Assembly (NCBI GenBank): GCA_040002435.1
Contig: JBDUEM010000001.1
Span: 28,050 to 92,049 of the forward strand
DNA length: 64,000 nt
Reading direction: 5' to 3'
Origin: JANXXV01 sp040002435
GTDB lineage: Bacteria > Acidobacteriota > Terriglobia > Bryobacterales > Bryobacteraceae
Every line of letters starts with the position of its first letter. The first letter of the stretch is position 1. Under the pieces are notes generated by a model, which saw only the letters and a list, made by a program, of their open reading frames with translations, did no database searches and had not been told where the DNA came from. Position numbers and translations under genes: made by a program. Shown one piece after another: positions 41,645 to 51,402 of this stretch.

Positions 41645-44611
41645 ATGTCACGAATTTTCTCGCCTCAGAGTTTGATCATTTGCCTGATTTCGGCCGCGGC
41701 CTGTTACGCGCAGCTGGATACGGGCAGCATCCTGGGAACCATCTTTGACTCCAGCGGTTCCGTTATTCCCAACGCAACGATCGTGGTGGAAAATCAGGCC
41801 ACGGGCGCGAGGTCTGATTTAGTAACTAATGCCGAGGGCAGTTTTGTCGCTCCCGTTTTGCCGATTGGAGCTTACCGCATTACTGCATCGGCGCCAGGAT
41901 TTCGATCGCAGGTTTTGGAGAATAATCGCCTGCGAGTGTCAGACCGGCTGCGTGTCGAAATTACGCTGCAGCCGGGGGCAGTTGGAGACAAAGTCACGGT
42001 TACCTCAGACGCGCCGCTGGTGGAGGCTTCTTCGACCACACTGGGGGGCCTGATCAGCAGCAACCAGATCAGCGCGCTGCCGCTGAACGGGCGCGCACTG
42101 ACACAATTGCTGGCTGTGATTCCAGGCGCCAGCATGCTGGCTGGATCGACGCAGCAGAGTGTGAACGGATCCAGCACGTTCCGCGGTGAGGGCGGAGTGC
42201 GCTTTCTCCTGGATGGCGCCGACGCCAGCCGCGTGGACTTCGATATCCTCGACAACACCTATGGATCGAGTAAGGGGCGCATCAACCGGGCGAGCGTCGA
42301 TTCGGTGGCGGAGGTTCGCGTTTACGCAAGTTCGTTTTCGGCTGAATATGGACAAGCCCTGGGCGGCGTGGTCAACCTGATCACGAAGTCGGGCACGAAC
42401 AGCTTTCACGGGAGCGTGTTCGAGTATTTCAGGAACGACAAGCTGGACACGCGGAATTACTTCAATACGGGCAACAAGCCGCCCTTCCGGCTGAATCAGT
42501 TTGGCGGATCGCTGGGCGGACCTATTCTTAAGGACAGGCTCTTCTTTTTCGCCAACTATGAAGGCATTCGTCAGAGGCAGGGAATCATCCAAAATACGTT
42601 TGTGCCGACGGCGGCATTCCGGCAGACCGTGCCTGCGGCGCTACAGCCCGTGCTGGATTTGCTGCCGCTGCCGAATGGTCCGGTTTCCGCCGCGGAACCA
42701 CGGCTGGGCCAGTTCATAAGAGGCGTGTCTAATCCGCTGACGGAGGATACGGGTGCGATCAAGGTGGACTACAGAATTACGGACCGGGACAATTTATCCG
42801 GGCGGTATAACATCAATGAGTCGCTGACGCAGAATTATTTCGGCGTGGCGCGAGGGCAGGTGCAGACCGCACCGTCCAAGCTGCAACTGGGCAAAGTAAC
42901 GTACACGCGCACGTTCTCGCCGACGATTCTGAACGAGGCTGGGTTTGCGGTGAACCGGGTGCACATCGATCCGCGTTCCGCGGACTCTGCCGAGATTCAA
43001 AGCTTCCCGATCACGGCGCTGGGCAGCGGGTCGGCGGGAGTGGGTCCGGGACTGTTTGATCTGAATGTCGCCAACAATTCCTTTACGACGCTCGACACCT
43101 TGAACTGGGTGAAGGGCCGGCACCAGTTGAAATTTGGATTTCAGATTATTCGCAACCAGGACAATAAGGCGCTACTTTTCCAGCGGACGGTCACCTATCA
43201 AAATCTGACGGACTTCGCGAAGAACAGTCCCTTCACCGTGGGAACGCTGGGACAGCCACGGCGCGGCATGCGGAACACGTACGAAAACTTTTTTGTGCAG
43301 GACGATATTCTGGTGAATCGCAAACTGACGATCAACGCCGGCCTGCGATATCAGTACGACTCGTCACCCTATGAGACGAGCGGTGTGATGGCCAACTTCA
43401 ATCCGGTGACTGGCGCGCTGGATCCGGTGGGAACTTCGCTGGTGAATGCTCCCAGCAAGAATTTTGCGCCGCGGCTGGGCATCGCCTATTCTCCCTTCGG
43501 CCCATCGGGAACGGTGATTCGCACCGGGTTCGGAATGTTCTACGGAACACTGAACGCGGCGCTGGCGCAGAACGTGCCAAACAACGTGCTGCAGCAGGGT
43601 GGAAGCATCAGCCGGCAGGAGAGACCGGATCTGGTGGGATTCCCGTTTCCGCCCATCTCGTTTGCCGCTGTGGCAAACTACACGGCACTGCCGAAGGACT
43701 GGAAGACGGCGTATACCGAGCAGTGGAATTTCAATGTGCAACAACCGCTGGGCAAAGACTCCATGCTGCAGGTTGGGTACGTGGGCAATCGCGGCGTACA
43801 CCTGACCGGCGGATACAATTTGAACCGGCTGTTTCCGGGCACTTCGAACAAGCCGTATCCGAGTTTCGGGAGCATCAATATGACCCGGACCGACCTCATC
43901 TCCAATTACAATTCCCTGCAGACCAGTTTCCGGCGCAGGTTTGCGCGCGGGTTGACGTTCAATGCGAACTATACGTGGTCGCATTCTCTGGACGAAGGCG
44001 GCATTGCGTTCGGCACAGCCGCGCAGGACGACCATAACCCGCGCGATGCTTATGGCAACGCCGATTACGATGCCCGGCACGTGCTGGAATTCGACTACAC
44101 CTACGAGCTTCCGTCACCCACCCGGGCTTTGCCGCTGCTGTTTGGCGGATGGCGGGTCAATGGACTGACACAGATGCGCAGCGGTCTTTCGACCAATGTG
44201 ACGTGCGGATGCGACTCCATGTTGATCGGTTCGGCCTCGTCCCGACCGGACCTGGTGCCCGGCGTTCCGTTGCGTCCGGCGAATGTGGATATTCCGAATG
44301 CCCAATTCAATATCCAGGCTTTCCGGGCCCCTGCACCTGGAACCTGGGGCAATGCGGCGCGGAACATTCTGAAAGGCCCGGCGGCGTTCAACTGGGACTT
44401 CTCGCTGTTCAAAGACTTCAAAGTCCGGGAGCGGCAGACGGTGGAATTTCGTGCGGAGATGTTCAACCTGTTCAACACGCCGCAGTTCGGTTTGCCGGGC
44501 GGGAACTTGAGCGCTCCGGCTAACTTTGGCCGTAGCACTTCGACGCTGAATACGTCTGCCGGGTTTGGCACAAACAGGCAAGTCCAGTTTGCCTTGCGCT
44601 ATCAGTTCTGA
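41645..44611 (+). CDS. TonB-dependent receptor with carboxypeptidase-regulatory domain (Oar-like) 2
   Basis: A 988-residue outer membrane receptor of the same class as 15244-18507. It has a signal peptide (to about residue 25), the regulatory beta sandwich (GSILGTIFDSSGSVIPNATI), the plug with ISALPLNGRALTQLLAVIPG (about 140-160) and a barrel ending RYQF. A strong GGTGGAGG ribosome binding site precedes the ATG. Its stop overlaps the start of the alpha-mannosidase gene (TGATG), so transport and glycan cleavage are translated together, as in Bacteroidetes-like polysaccharide loci. Confidence 0.92.
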   Translation: MSRIFSPQSLIICLISAAACYAQLDTGSILGTIFDSSGSVIPNATIVVENQATGARSDLVTNAEGSFVAPVLPIGAYRITASAPGFRSQVLENNRLRVSDRLRVEITLQPGAVGDKVTVTSDAPLVEASSTTLGGLISSNQISALPLNGRALTQLLAVIPGASMLAGSTQQSVNGSSTFRGEGGVRFLLDGADASRVDFDILDNTYGSSKGRINRASVDSVAEVRVYASSFSAEYGQALGGVVNLITKSGTNSFHGSVFEYFRNDKLDTRNYFNTGNKPPFRLNQFGGSLGGPILKDRLFFFANYEGIRQRQGIIQNTFVPTAAFRQTVPAALQPVLDLLPLPNGPVSAAEPRLGQFIRGVSNPLTEDTGAIKVDYRITDRDNLSGRYNINESLTQNYFGVARGQVQTAPSKLQLGKVTYTRTFSPTILNEAGFAVNRVHIDPRSADSAEIQSFPITALGSGSAGVGPGLFDLNVANNSFTTLDTLNWVKGRHQLKFGFQIIRNQDNKALLFQRTVTYQNLTDFAKNSPFTVGTLGQPRRGMRNTYENFFVQDDILVNRKLTINAGLRYQYDSSPYETSGVMANFNPVTGALDPVGTSLVNAPSKNFAPRLGIAYSPFGPSGTVIRTGFGMFYGTLNAALAQNVPNNVLQQGGSISRQERPDLVGFPFPPISFAAVANYTALPKDWKTAYTEQWNFNVQQPLGKDSMLQVGYVGNRGVHLTGGYNLNRLFPGTSNKPYPSFGSINMTRTDLISNYNSLQTSFRRRFARGLTFNANYTWSHSLDEGGIAFGTAAQDDHNPRDAYGNADYDARHVLEFDYTYELPSPTRALPLLFGGWRVNGLTQMRSGLSTNVTCGCDSMLIGSASSRPDLVPGVPLRPANVDIPNAQFNIQAFRAPAPGTWGNAARNILKGPAAFNWDFSLFKDFKVRERQTVEFRAEMFNLFNTPQFGLPGGNLSAPANFGRSTSTLNTSAGFGTNRQVQFALRYQF

Positions 44612-47211
44612 TGCGGTCTTGCATGAGGATTCGAAACACTCGCTGGTTCGCGGCATGGGTTGCCTTGTGTGTGTATGGACAGGAGGCGCCGAGCAAGTAT
44701 GAGCTTGCGGCGGACCAGCGGACCGGAACGATCAAGCGGATCTATGTGCTGTGTCATAGCCACCTGGATATCGGGTTCACACGTCCGCCGGACGAGGTGG
44801 CGCGCGATTACAAAGACAATATCGACGCTGCTATCCGGTTGACGCGCGAGAACAAGGATTTTCGATGGACGATTGAATCCGCGTGGATGCTGGAGGAGTG
44901 GCTGCGGCGGACCGACGACGAGGCCCTGATTGCCGAGCTCGGCAGCATGCTGCGGGATGGCCGGATGGGGCTCGGAGCGGCTTTCGCCAACATGCACAGC
45001 GGATTGATGGGTGCTGAGGAATCGAATCGACTGATGTATCTGGGGGCGAAATTCCGGCGGAAGTTCGGTTTGAAAACCACTGTCGCGTTTCAAGATGATG
45101 TTCCGGGCTTCACATGGGCTTATCCCAGAATCCTGGCGGGCAGCGGCGTGACGCGCCTGGTGACGGGACTAAACCTGTTTATCGGCGGCGGCAATAGTCT
45201 TGGCGTGTCACAGAATCCGTTCTACTGGACCGGACCCGATGGAAGCCGCGTGCTGACGTACTTCACCTACGATTCCTACATGGAAGGCTACCGGTGGAAG
45301 CTCAGCGGCCGCTTTCCTCTGGAGGACTTGGAGAAAGCAGTGCCGCGCCGGCTGGCCTGGCTGGAGAAGAACGGCTACAAGTACGACACGTATCTTCTGA
45401 TGGACTCCGCAGGGGACAACTCGCACCCCGAGGTGTCGTTCCGAGCTTTGCAGCGTATCCGCGAATGGAACAGTAAACATCCTGAGCTGCCCATGAAGAT
45501 GGTGACAGCCGATGAATTCTTCGACTATCTGCAGAGTAAGTACGGCAGCGATTTTTCGTCGGCGGCGGGCGACGCGGCAGGCCATTGGGAAACCGTAAAG
45601 CTGCGGGTTCCCGAGGTGGCGTCGAAGATGCGGCAGGTCTCGAACGATCTTCCCGCTGCGGAGGCCGCTGCGACCCTTGCCTCATTGTTGAGCAAAGATG
45701 GCTTTCCCAAATTCGATATCGCTGAAGCCTGGTATTCCCTGCTGACTTTTCATGAACACACGGCGGATGCCGGCGGCGGCTGGCCCGGCTACTTCAGCAA
45801 AGCGGATGCGGACGCGAGCAACACGGCACACTATGCGGCCGCGATGAACGGATACTCCGATACCGAACAAGTATTCCGTAAGGCGCTGGCGCGACTGGGC
45901 AGTGACAGCGTGGGAATCTCTCACGGACCGGAAAGCGCGGACACGGCCGTGGTGATGGTGTACAACGGGCTCTCGTGGCGGAGGGACGGGCCGGTGGTGA
46001 TTGAGGGTTTGCCGGCCTCGCTGCGGGAGGTACCGATTGAAATTGTCGATCGCGTCAGCGGTGTAAGCATGCCGTGGGAAGCCGTGCCGGGGACGAAGCG
46101 TCACATCCTTTTCTTTGCCAAGGACGTTCCGGCCGTTGGGTATCGCACGTACCTGGTGAAGAAGGCGAGCCGGCCGCCGCTGGAGAGCGCTACGCCGTTC
46201 CGGTTGACGGTGACATGGAATCCCGATGAGTCTATCAGTTCCATTTTGGAGACAGGGATGGACCGGGATCTGGTGCGATCGAGTTTGGAACGCCCGTTTG
46301 GATCGCTGTACGTGGCGCGCGGGCGGGACGCTTTCGCGATGGAGAAGATGGGCCGGGCGGAGATAGAAAACGCGGAGGGTCCGGTTGCCCGCAGGATTCG
46401 TTTGATCCGGAAAGATTCGATGCTGCCCTTAACGGAGGTGCTGCTCTATCGAGGCAGCTCCTATGCAGATTTGCGCTTCGATGTGGATCTGGATCGTCTG
46501 CGAGACTCGCCGACGGGCGTACGATACGCGCTTGCCCTGCCTCTTCCACCGGCCAAGCAGAGGTACCTGGATGGTGCGGGCTTCGTCCTGCGGGTTCCAC
46601 AGGATTTTTTGCCCGGAGGCAAGGCTCCTCAATTCACGCCCGTGCAGTTTGTCCACGACCAGGCCGCTTCCGGGTTGGGTGTGACCTTATCTCCGCGGGA
46701 TACAGCCCTGCTTCGCCCGGATGATCTTTACTTGTTGGCGGCTGAGGATTACCACGCGGCCACTCGCGAGGAAGGACGATTGCGGTTGTATCGCACGGAA
46801 CCGCGAAGTTCGTCCGTGCAATCGTTCCGGTTTCGCATCGGCTCGCAGGGCGAGGACAAGGCGCAGTGGAAGCGTTTCGGGGCGGAAAACAATCTTCCTT
46901 TGCGTGCGCAGGTTCTGCATTCCGGCACTCCTGAGGTTCCAGAGCGCGGCTTCTTCGAGGTCAGCGATGGCCGTGTGCAGATGCTCGCTTTCAAGCCTGC
47001 CGAGGCCAGGCCGGGCTGGTTTGTGATCAGGCTGCAGGAGAATTCGGGGACTGCCGTGACTGGCTGCAAATTGACTACGCCGCTGCCTGTTCTGGAGTCT
47101 GTCCGCGCCAATCTGGTAGAGGATCCGGAAGGCGGAAAGGTGGACCTCTCGAACTTATCTCTGAGTCCATGGCAGACGCTTACCGTGCTGGTGCGGCTTA
47201 GCAAGCCGTGA
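44611..47211 (+). CDS. Glycoside hydrolase family 38 alpha-mannosidase
   Basis: An 866-residue enzyme. A short hydrophobic N-terminus (TRWFAAWVALCVYGQ) suggests export. The GH38 catalytic domain starts at KRIYVLCHSHLDIGFT, with the zinc-binding His and Asp residues, and the nucleophile Asp lies in FQDDVPGFTWAYP (about 155). The middle has a three-helix bundle and the C-terminal 450 residues are the beta-sandwich domains of the family. Retaining hydrolysis of alpha-mannosides is expected. Its ATG overlaps the stop of TonB receptor 2; a second ATG at 44623 is possible. Confidence 0.88.
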   Translation: MRSCMRIRNTRWFAAWVALCVYGQEAPSKYELAADQRTGTIKRIYVLCHSHLDIGFTRPPDEVARDYKDNIDAAIRLTRENKDFRWTIESAWMLEEWLRRTDDEALIAELGSMLRDGRMGLGAAFANMHSGLMGAEESNRLMYLGAKFRRKFGLKTTVAFQDDVPGFTWAYPRILAGSGVTRLVTGLNLFIGGGNSLGVSQNPFYWTGPDGSRVLTYFTYDSYMEGYRWKLSGRFPLEDLEKAVPRRLAWLEKNGYKYDTYLLMDSAGDNSHPEVSFRALQRIREWNSKHPELPMKMVTADEFFDYLQSKYGSDFSSAAGDAAGHWETVKLRVPEVASKMRQVSNDLPAAEAAATLASLLSKDGFPKFDIAEAWYSLLTFHEHTADAGGGWPGYFSKADADASNTAHYAAAMNGYSDTEQVFRKALARLGSDSVGISHGPESADTAVVMVYNGLSWRRDGPVVIEGLPASLREVPIEIVDRVSGVSMPWEAVPGTKRHILFFAKDVPAVGYRTYLVKKASRPPLESATPFRLTVTWNPDESISSILETGMDRDLVRSSLERPFGSLYVARGRDAFAMEKMGRAEIENAEGPVARRIRLIRKDSMLPLTEVLLYRGSSYADLRFDVDLDRLRDSPTGVRYALALPLPPAKQRYLDGAGFVLRVPQDFLPGGKAPQFTPVQFVHDQAASGLGVTLSPRDTALLRPDDLYLLAAEDYHAATREEGRLRLYRTEPRSSSVQSFRFRIGSQGEDKAQWKRFGAENNLPLRAQVLHSGTPEVPERGFFEVSDGRVQMLAFKPAEARPGWFVIRLQENSGTAVTGCKLTTPLPVLESVRANLVEDPEGGKVDLSNLSLSPWQTLTVLVRLSKP

Positions 47212-47263
47212 GTCTTGCGCCGGGCGAGCATGGTAAATTTGGGTTCGCTCGTTAGGAGGAGAC

Positions 47264-48475
47264 ATGGACCTCAGCAGAAGAACCTTCGTTGGAGCCTTGG
47301 GTGCCACGAACCTGGCCCTCACGGCCGCCGCGCAGAATCCCGCTCCGCAGACAAGTGGAAAGCAGGTTCGAATCGGAATTGTGGGCGGTGGGTTTGGGGC
47401 TAGTTTTCAGTGGCACTTGCATCCCGAATGCAAGGTGGAAGCAGTTTGCGACATCCGGCCCGATCGCCTGCAAAAGCTGGGGGAAGTTTACAGGTGCGGC
47501 AACCAGTTCAACAATTTCAACCAGATGTTGAAGAATGCGCAACTGGACGCGGTGGCCATTTTCACTCCGGCGCCGCTGCATGTCGCGATGGCGACGCAGG
47601 CGATGAAAGCGGGCAAGCACGTCATCAGCGCGGTGCCTGCCGGATGGTCTGAGGAAGATTTGGAACGGCTGCTGGAGACCGTGAAATCAACCGGACAGAA
47701 GTACATGATGGCGGAAACCAGCTATTACCGGCCGGAAGTGATTACGTGCCGGGAAATGGCCGGCCGCAAAGAGTTCGGGACCATCTTCTATTCCGAAGCG
47801 GAGTACCACCACGAAGGCCTCATGGCGTTGATGTACGATGAGCGCGGCCTTCCCACGTGGCGTTACGGTCTGCCTCCGATGTTTTATCCGACGCACTGTA
47901 CCGGCATCATCATCCCAGTGACCGGAGAACGGCTGACGGAAGTGCAGGCCATGGGCTGGGGCGATAATCACGAGATTCTACAGAGCAACCTGTACAAGAA
48001 TCCCTTCTGGAATTCCACTGCCTTCTTCAAGACGTCGGGTGGGCACTCCGCGCGCGTTTCCGTGTTCTGGCATGTGGCAACGAAAGAGGTGGAGCGCGGT
48101 GCGTTTTACGGAGACCGCGCCAGTTACATCATGGCCCGCCCGGAAGGCTCGCCGAATACCATCGTTCGCATCGGTAAAGAAGGGCAGACGCAGTTGGACG
48201 ACAACGGGTATCCGGAAGGTAAGGTGGAGAGCAAAGCGTTTCAGCAGCCGGACCATTGGGAAACGTTGCCTGCGTCGCTCAGAGTGAAATCGGGACACGG
48301 CGGCTCGCACACTTTTCTTGTGCATGAGTTCATCCGCTCCATCATTGAGAACCGCCATCCCGCGGTCAATGTCTGGGAGGCTATCGCCTATACTCTGCCC
48401 GGATTGGTTGCACATCAGTCGGCACTGCGCGGCGGCGAAAGTTTGAAGATCAAGGATTACGGCCGGGCGTCCTGA
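47264..48475 (+). CDS. Tat-exported Gfo/Idh/MocA family oxidoreductase
   Basis: A 403-residue dehydrogenase-fold protein. The start is marked by an excellent AGGAGG 6 bp before the ATG. The N-terminus MDLSRRTFVGALGATNLALT is a Tat signal, meaning the NAD-containing enzyme is exported folded with its cofactor. The Rossmann motif is IGIVGGGFGAS (about 38-48) and the family lysine segment is GKHVISAVPAG, where the usual EKP is replaced by AVP, so the catalytic Lys is missing at that position. Such exported members occur as glycosidases and sugar oxidoreductases. Follows the mannosidase by 52 bp; overlaps the convergent gene by 19 bp. Confidence 0.85.
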   Translation: MDLSRRTFVGALGATNLALTAAAQNPAPQTSGKQVRIGIVGGGFGASFQWHLHPECKVEAVCDIRPDRLQKLGEVYRCGNQFNNFNQMLKNAQLDAVAIFTPAPLHVAMATQAMKAGKHVISAVPAGWSEEDLERLLETVKSTGQKYMMAETSYYRPEVITCREMAGRKEFGTIFYSEAEYHHEGLMALMYDERGLPTWRYGLPPMFYPTHCTGIIIPVTGERLTEVQAMGWGDNHEILQSNLYKNPFWNSTAFFKTSGGHSARVSVFWHVATKEVERGAFYGDRASYIMARPEGSPNTIVRIGKEGQTQLDDNGYPEGKVESKAFQQPDHWETLPASLRVKSGHGGSHTFLVHEFIRSIIENRHPAVNVWEAIAYTLPGLVAHQSALRGGESLKIKDYGRAS

Positions 48476-49542
48476 GGGAGCGCCAAAGGGACCAGCTTCC
48501 AGCCTTCCGTTCCAAAGCGGATATCGCGTTCCACGAACTCCCAGATGACCAGTTTCTTGCCTTCGAGGAGGCGCGGGCGGCGCGCGAGGTCCTGGCGGAC
48601 CAGCGTCGAGGCGCCGCCATCGTTGATGATTGCCGCAAGCGGCATGCGCAGTTCAAGGGCGAGGTGCGCGAGAAATCCTGAGGACTTCGGCTCGTCGGTC
48701 TGATAGATCCGCGAGAAGCTGTCGCCTAGGACGAGCACTTCGGAGGTAGGGTCATCCTTGAGGCCCACCACTTGTGATGCCTGCACTTCTTCGCCAGGAT
48801 AGAGCGCGGCAATTGGCGGCGACTGGATCATCTTTACGATGTCGCCCACGCGATGCGCGGAAACCGGCCTCACATCGTAGTGCGTGCTGCCGCCAGGAAT
48901 GCCCATCTCCTTGGCCCGGCTTGCTACGATGCTGGCGGCCGCCTCTGCTGCTTGCGGGGTCCAGTGCGTGTCCTGGCTTAAGTAGAGCGGCGTCTGATTG
49001 GCCTGGCGAAGTTGGTCGAAGGCGCGGAACAGGTCGATTGTGTCGACGCCGGCAGCTTGCAGCCGCGCAATCAGATCTAAGCTGCCGGACCGGATAGGTT
49101 TTGCTCCAAGTTTTTCGGGATAGATGGAGGGCTTGCCGGGAATTGGCACGACGATCAGCTTCGTGCCCTGGCGGGCGAGCTGCTGTTGAAAGTCGAGGAT
49201 GGCGGGATAGGGATCCTCATTGGCCGCCTCGAGCAGGTAGCGGACATCCGGCCGATAGAATAGCCAGCCGTCTTGTCCCATCAGAGCTTTTTCGCCTGCA
49301 TAGTTGAGCAGCCGGAACCAGGCGTACTGAATCCAGGGGCGGGTGGCTTTCGCGATCACGGATGCTTCCTCCATGGAGTGTTCCCACGCGCGAAGCCTGC
49401 TGCTGACCGGAGGGGTAAGGAAGAGTTCAAGAAACTGGGGACGGCCCCCGCGTGCTGTTTCCACCGCGGCCTGCCAAAGCGATGGAACCCAGATCACCAG
49501 CAGAAAGAATCCCGCGAAAGTCAACTGAGCGGCGCGCGGCAT
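48457..49542 (-). CDS. AlgX/AlgJ-like SGNH-type acetyltransferase
   Basis: A 361-residue membrane-anchored protein. I use the ATG at 49542 (MPRAAQLTFAGFFLLVIWVP), which starts a signal anchor; the frame extends upstream but over the AlgI-like gene. Landmarks: GQDGWLFYRPD, the SQDTHWTPQAAE segment with the catalytic Asp-x-x-His-like pair, and VLVLGDSFSR with the Ser nucleophile, as in AlgX/AlgJ/DltD-like proteins that O-acetylate exopolysaccharide. The AlgI-like MBOAT gene ends 2 bp before its start, so the two act together: acyl export and transfer. Confidence 0.85.
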   Translation of the reverse strand: MPRAAQLTFAGFFLLVIWVPSLWQAAVETARGGRPQFLELFLTPPVSSRLRAWEHSMEEASVIAKATRPWIQYAWFRLLNYAGEKALMGQDGWLFYRPDVRYLLEAANEDPYPAILDFQQQLARQGTKLIVVPIPGKPSIYPEKLGAKPIRSGSLDLIARLQAAGVDTIDLFRAFDQLRQANQTPLYLSQDTHWTPQAAEAAASIVASRAKEMGIPGGSTHYDVRPVSAHRVGDIVKMIQSPPIAALYPGEEVQASQVVGLKDDPTSEVLVLGDSFSRIYQTDEPKSSGFLAHLALELRMPLAAIINDGGASTLVRQDLARRPRLLEGKKLVIWEFVERDIRFGTEGWKLVPLALPQDARP

Positions 49543-49544
49543 GG

Positions 49545-50945
49545 TCAAAACTGGAAGTACAGAAACGGATTGAACGTCTGCGTGAACATTGCACCAATCG
49601 AGAAAAGGAGGAGCGGCGCCAGGGCGACGGCTTTGGGCCATGTGAGGCGCGCTGTCCACTGGTGAACCTCAATCGGCTGGAAGGAAATCAGGGCACAGAG
49701 AAGCAGGATGAACAGGTAATACGGGGTGTAGATCTCAGCACCGAGCAGCGCCGCGGCGCCGGAGGGCTTCGCTGCCCCAAACATAGTACGCAGAAACGTT
49801 CCCGCCTCCGTGATGGAGCCGGCGCGGAACAGCACCCACGAAAGAAGCACCAGGACGTACGTCGCCGCTACGCGAAGGGGCTGTGGAAGAAACTCATAGG
49901 GACTCTTCTTTCCAATCCACCTTTCAAAGACCAGAAGGCCGCCGTGCCACGCTCCCCAAGCGACGTACGTCCAGTTCGCCCCGTGCCAAAGGCCGCCGAA
50001 CAACATGACCAGGGCAAGGTTCACGTAGGTGCGCCGCGGTCCCTTGCGGTTTCCGCCGAGAGGGAGATACAGATAGTCGCGCAGCCACGTGGATAACGAG
50101 ATGTGCCAGCGGCGCCAGAAATCGGTGATGCTTTCGGCGAGATAGGGAGAACGGAAATTCTCCGGAATGACAAATCCGAACATGCGGCCCAAGCCGATGG
50201 CCATGTCGGAATATCCGGAGAAATCGAAGTAGATCTGAAAAGAATACGCGATCACGCCGGCCCAGGCGTCAATGGCGTACGGCGTGGATGAATCGAACAC
50301 TGCGTTCGCGACGGAACCCATCGGATTGGCGAGGAGGATTTTCTTGGCGAATCCCAGTGCGAAGATGGCGACTCCTGCGGTGAATTTTTCGAGCGAATGC
50401 ACTCTGTGGCGGATCTGTTCCGCCAGAACGTTGTAGCGCACAATGGGACCCGCCACCAAGTGCGGAAACAAGCTGACGAAACACGAAATGTCTGAAAAGC
50501 GCCGGGCCCGCGGCGCTTCCCCGCGGTACACGTCGATGGTATAGCTCATGCTCTCGAACGTGTAGAAAGAAATTCCGATAGGCAGCACAATCCGCATCAT
50601 GGGAAGAGAGCCCGCGCCGAATACGCTCAGCAACTGGTTCATGTTGCCGGCGGCGAACGTGTAGTATTTGAAGAACGCCAGAAGGGCGAGATCACCGCAG
50701 ATGGCAGTGACCAAGGCTGTCTTCCGTGTACGTGCGCTTGCGCCGGGACTGCCGATGAGGCGCCCGCAAACGAAATCCAGCACCGTGGAAAACAACATCA
50801 GCAGGACGAACCACGGCTCCCACCAACCGTAAAACACGTAACTGGCGCAGGTGAGGAATCCGTTGCGGTAGCGCGGCAGCAGGTAGTACAACAAAAGAAC
50901 GATGGGGAGAAAATAAAAGAGAAAAACCTGGGACGTGAAGACCAC
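49545..50945 (-). CDS. MBOAT family O-acyltransferase (AlgI-like)
   Basis: A 466-residue polytopic protein with about 11 membrane helices. Family signatures: the start MVFTSQVFLFYFLPIVLLLY, SFYTFESMSYTIDVYRGE, the DFSGYSDMAIGLGRMFGF segment, FWRRWHISLSTWLRDYLY, and the catalytic-His region LFGGLWHGANWTYVAWGAWH. It passes acetyl groups across the cytoplasmic membrane for modification of a surface polysaccharide with the AlgX-like protein encoded directly downstream. Cotranscribed with the small lipoprotein-like gene upstream (1 bp gap). Confidence 0.93.
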   Translation of the reverse strand: MVFTSQVFLFYFLPIVLLLYYLLPRYRNGFLTCASYVFYGWWEPWFVLLMLFSTVLDFVCGRLIGSPGASARTRKTALVTAICGDLALLAFFKYYTFAAGNMNQLLSVFGAGSLPMMRIVLPIGISFYTFESMSYTIDVYRGEAPRARRFSDISCFVSLFPHLVAGPIVRYNVLAEQIRHRVHSLEKFTAGVAIFALGFAKKILLANPMGSVANAVFDSSTPYAIDAWAGVIAYSFQIYFDFSGYSDMAIGLGRMFGFVIPENFRSPYLAESITDFWRRWHISLSTWLRDYLYLPLGGNRKGPRRTYVNLALVMLFGGLWHGANWTYVAWGAWHGGLLVFERWIGKKSPYEFLPQPLRVAATYVLVLLSWVLFRAGSITEAGTFLRTMFGAAKPSGAAALLGAEIYTPYYLFILLLCALISFQPIEVHQWTARLTWPKAVALAPLLLFSIGAMFTQTFNPFLYFQF

Positions 50946-50946
50946 G

Positions 50947-51402
50947 CTACTTCGATCCTGGATTCGTCCACACCGCCCAATACCGGACGCCCTTTTCGTT
51001 GAAGTATTTGTCGACTACGCCGCCCATCCAGGACTGATCGACCGAGGGGTCCAGAGCCATGCGGTGGATATCGCCGGCATGAAAGGCTGATACGTGGCCA
51101 CCCACCTTGCCGGATACGTCGTCCTGCACAGCGTCGCGGGGCTTCAACGGGTTGTAGTGCGCCACGAGAATTTCCCCCAGCGGCACGCTGCCCCGGTGGA
51201 CCTTGAGCACGCGGTATTTCATGATGTAAGCGTAGTTGTACAGGTCGTTGGGTGGAAACGCGCCGGGAACCTCGACTAACTGCGCAGTTACTTCTACGGA
51301 CCCGAGCGTTGTTACTTCTTTATCGACCTCATTGTCCGGCGCGTGACTGCATCCGGCGAAGCACAGTGCGGCGAGAAGTACCGTCAATCGGGCTGTAATC
51401 AC
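50947..51402 (-). CDS. Hypothetical exported (lipo)protein in the acyl-transfer operon
   Basis: A 151-residue protein starting at a GTG that overlaps the upstream stop (GTGA). The N-terminus ends in F-A-G-C (Cys18), an imperfect lipobox, so it may be a lipoprotein. The rest includes a beta-rich segment (VEVTAQLVEVPGAFPPNDLY, then MKYRVLKVHRGSVPLGEI) that resembles proteins whose genes sit beside AlgI/AlgX-like pairs in other bacteria. I cannot assign a function; a periplasmic accessory in polymer acylation is possible. Confidence 0.72.
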   Translation of the reverse strand: MITARLTVLLAALCFAGCSHAPDNEVDKEVTTLGSVEVTAQLVEVPGAFPPNDLYNYAYIMKYRVLKVHRGSVPLGEILVAHYNPLKPRDAVQDDVSGKVGGHVSAFHAGDIHRMALDPSVDQSWMGGVVDKYFNEKGVRYWAVWTNPGSK

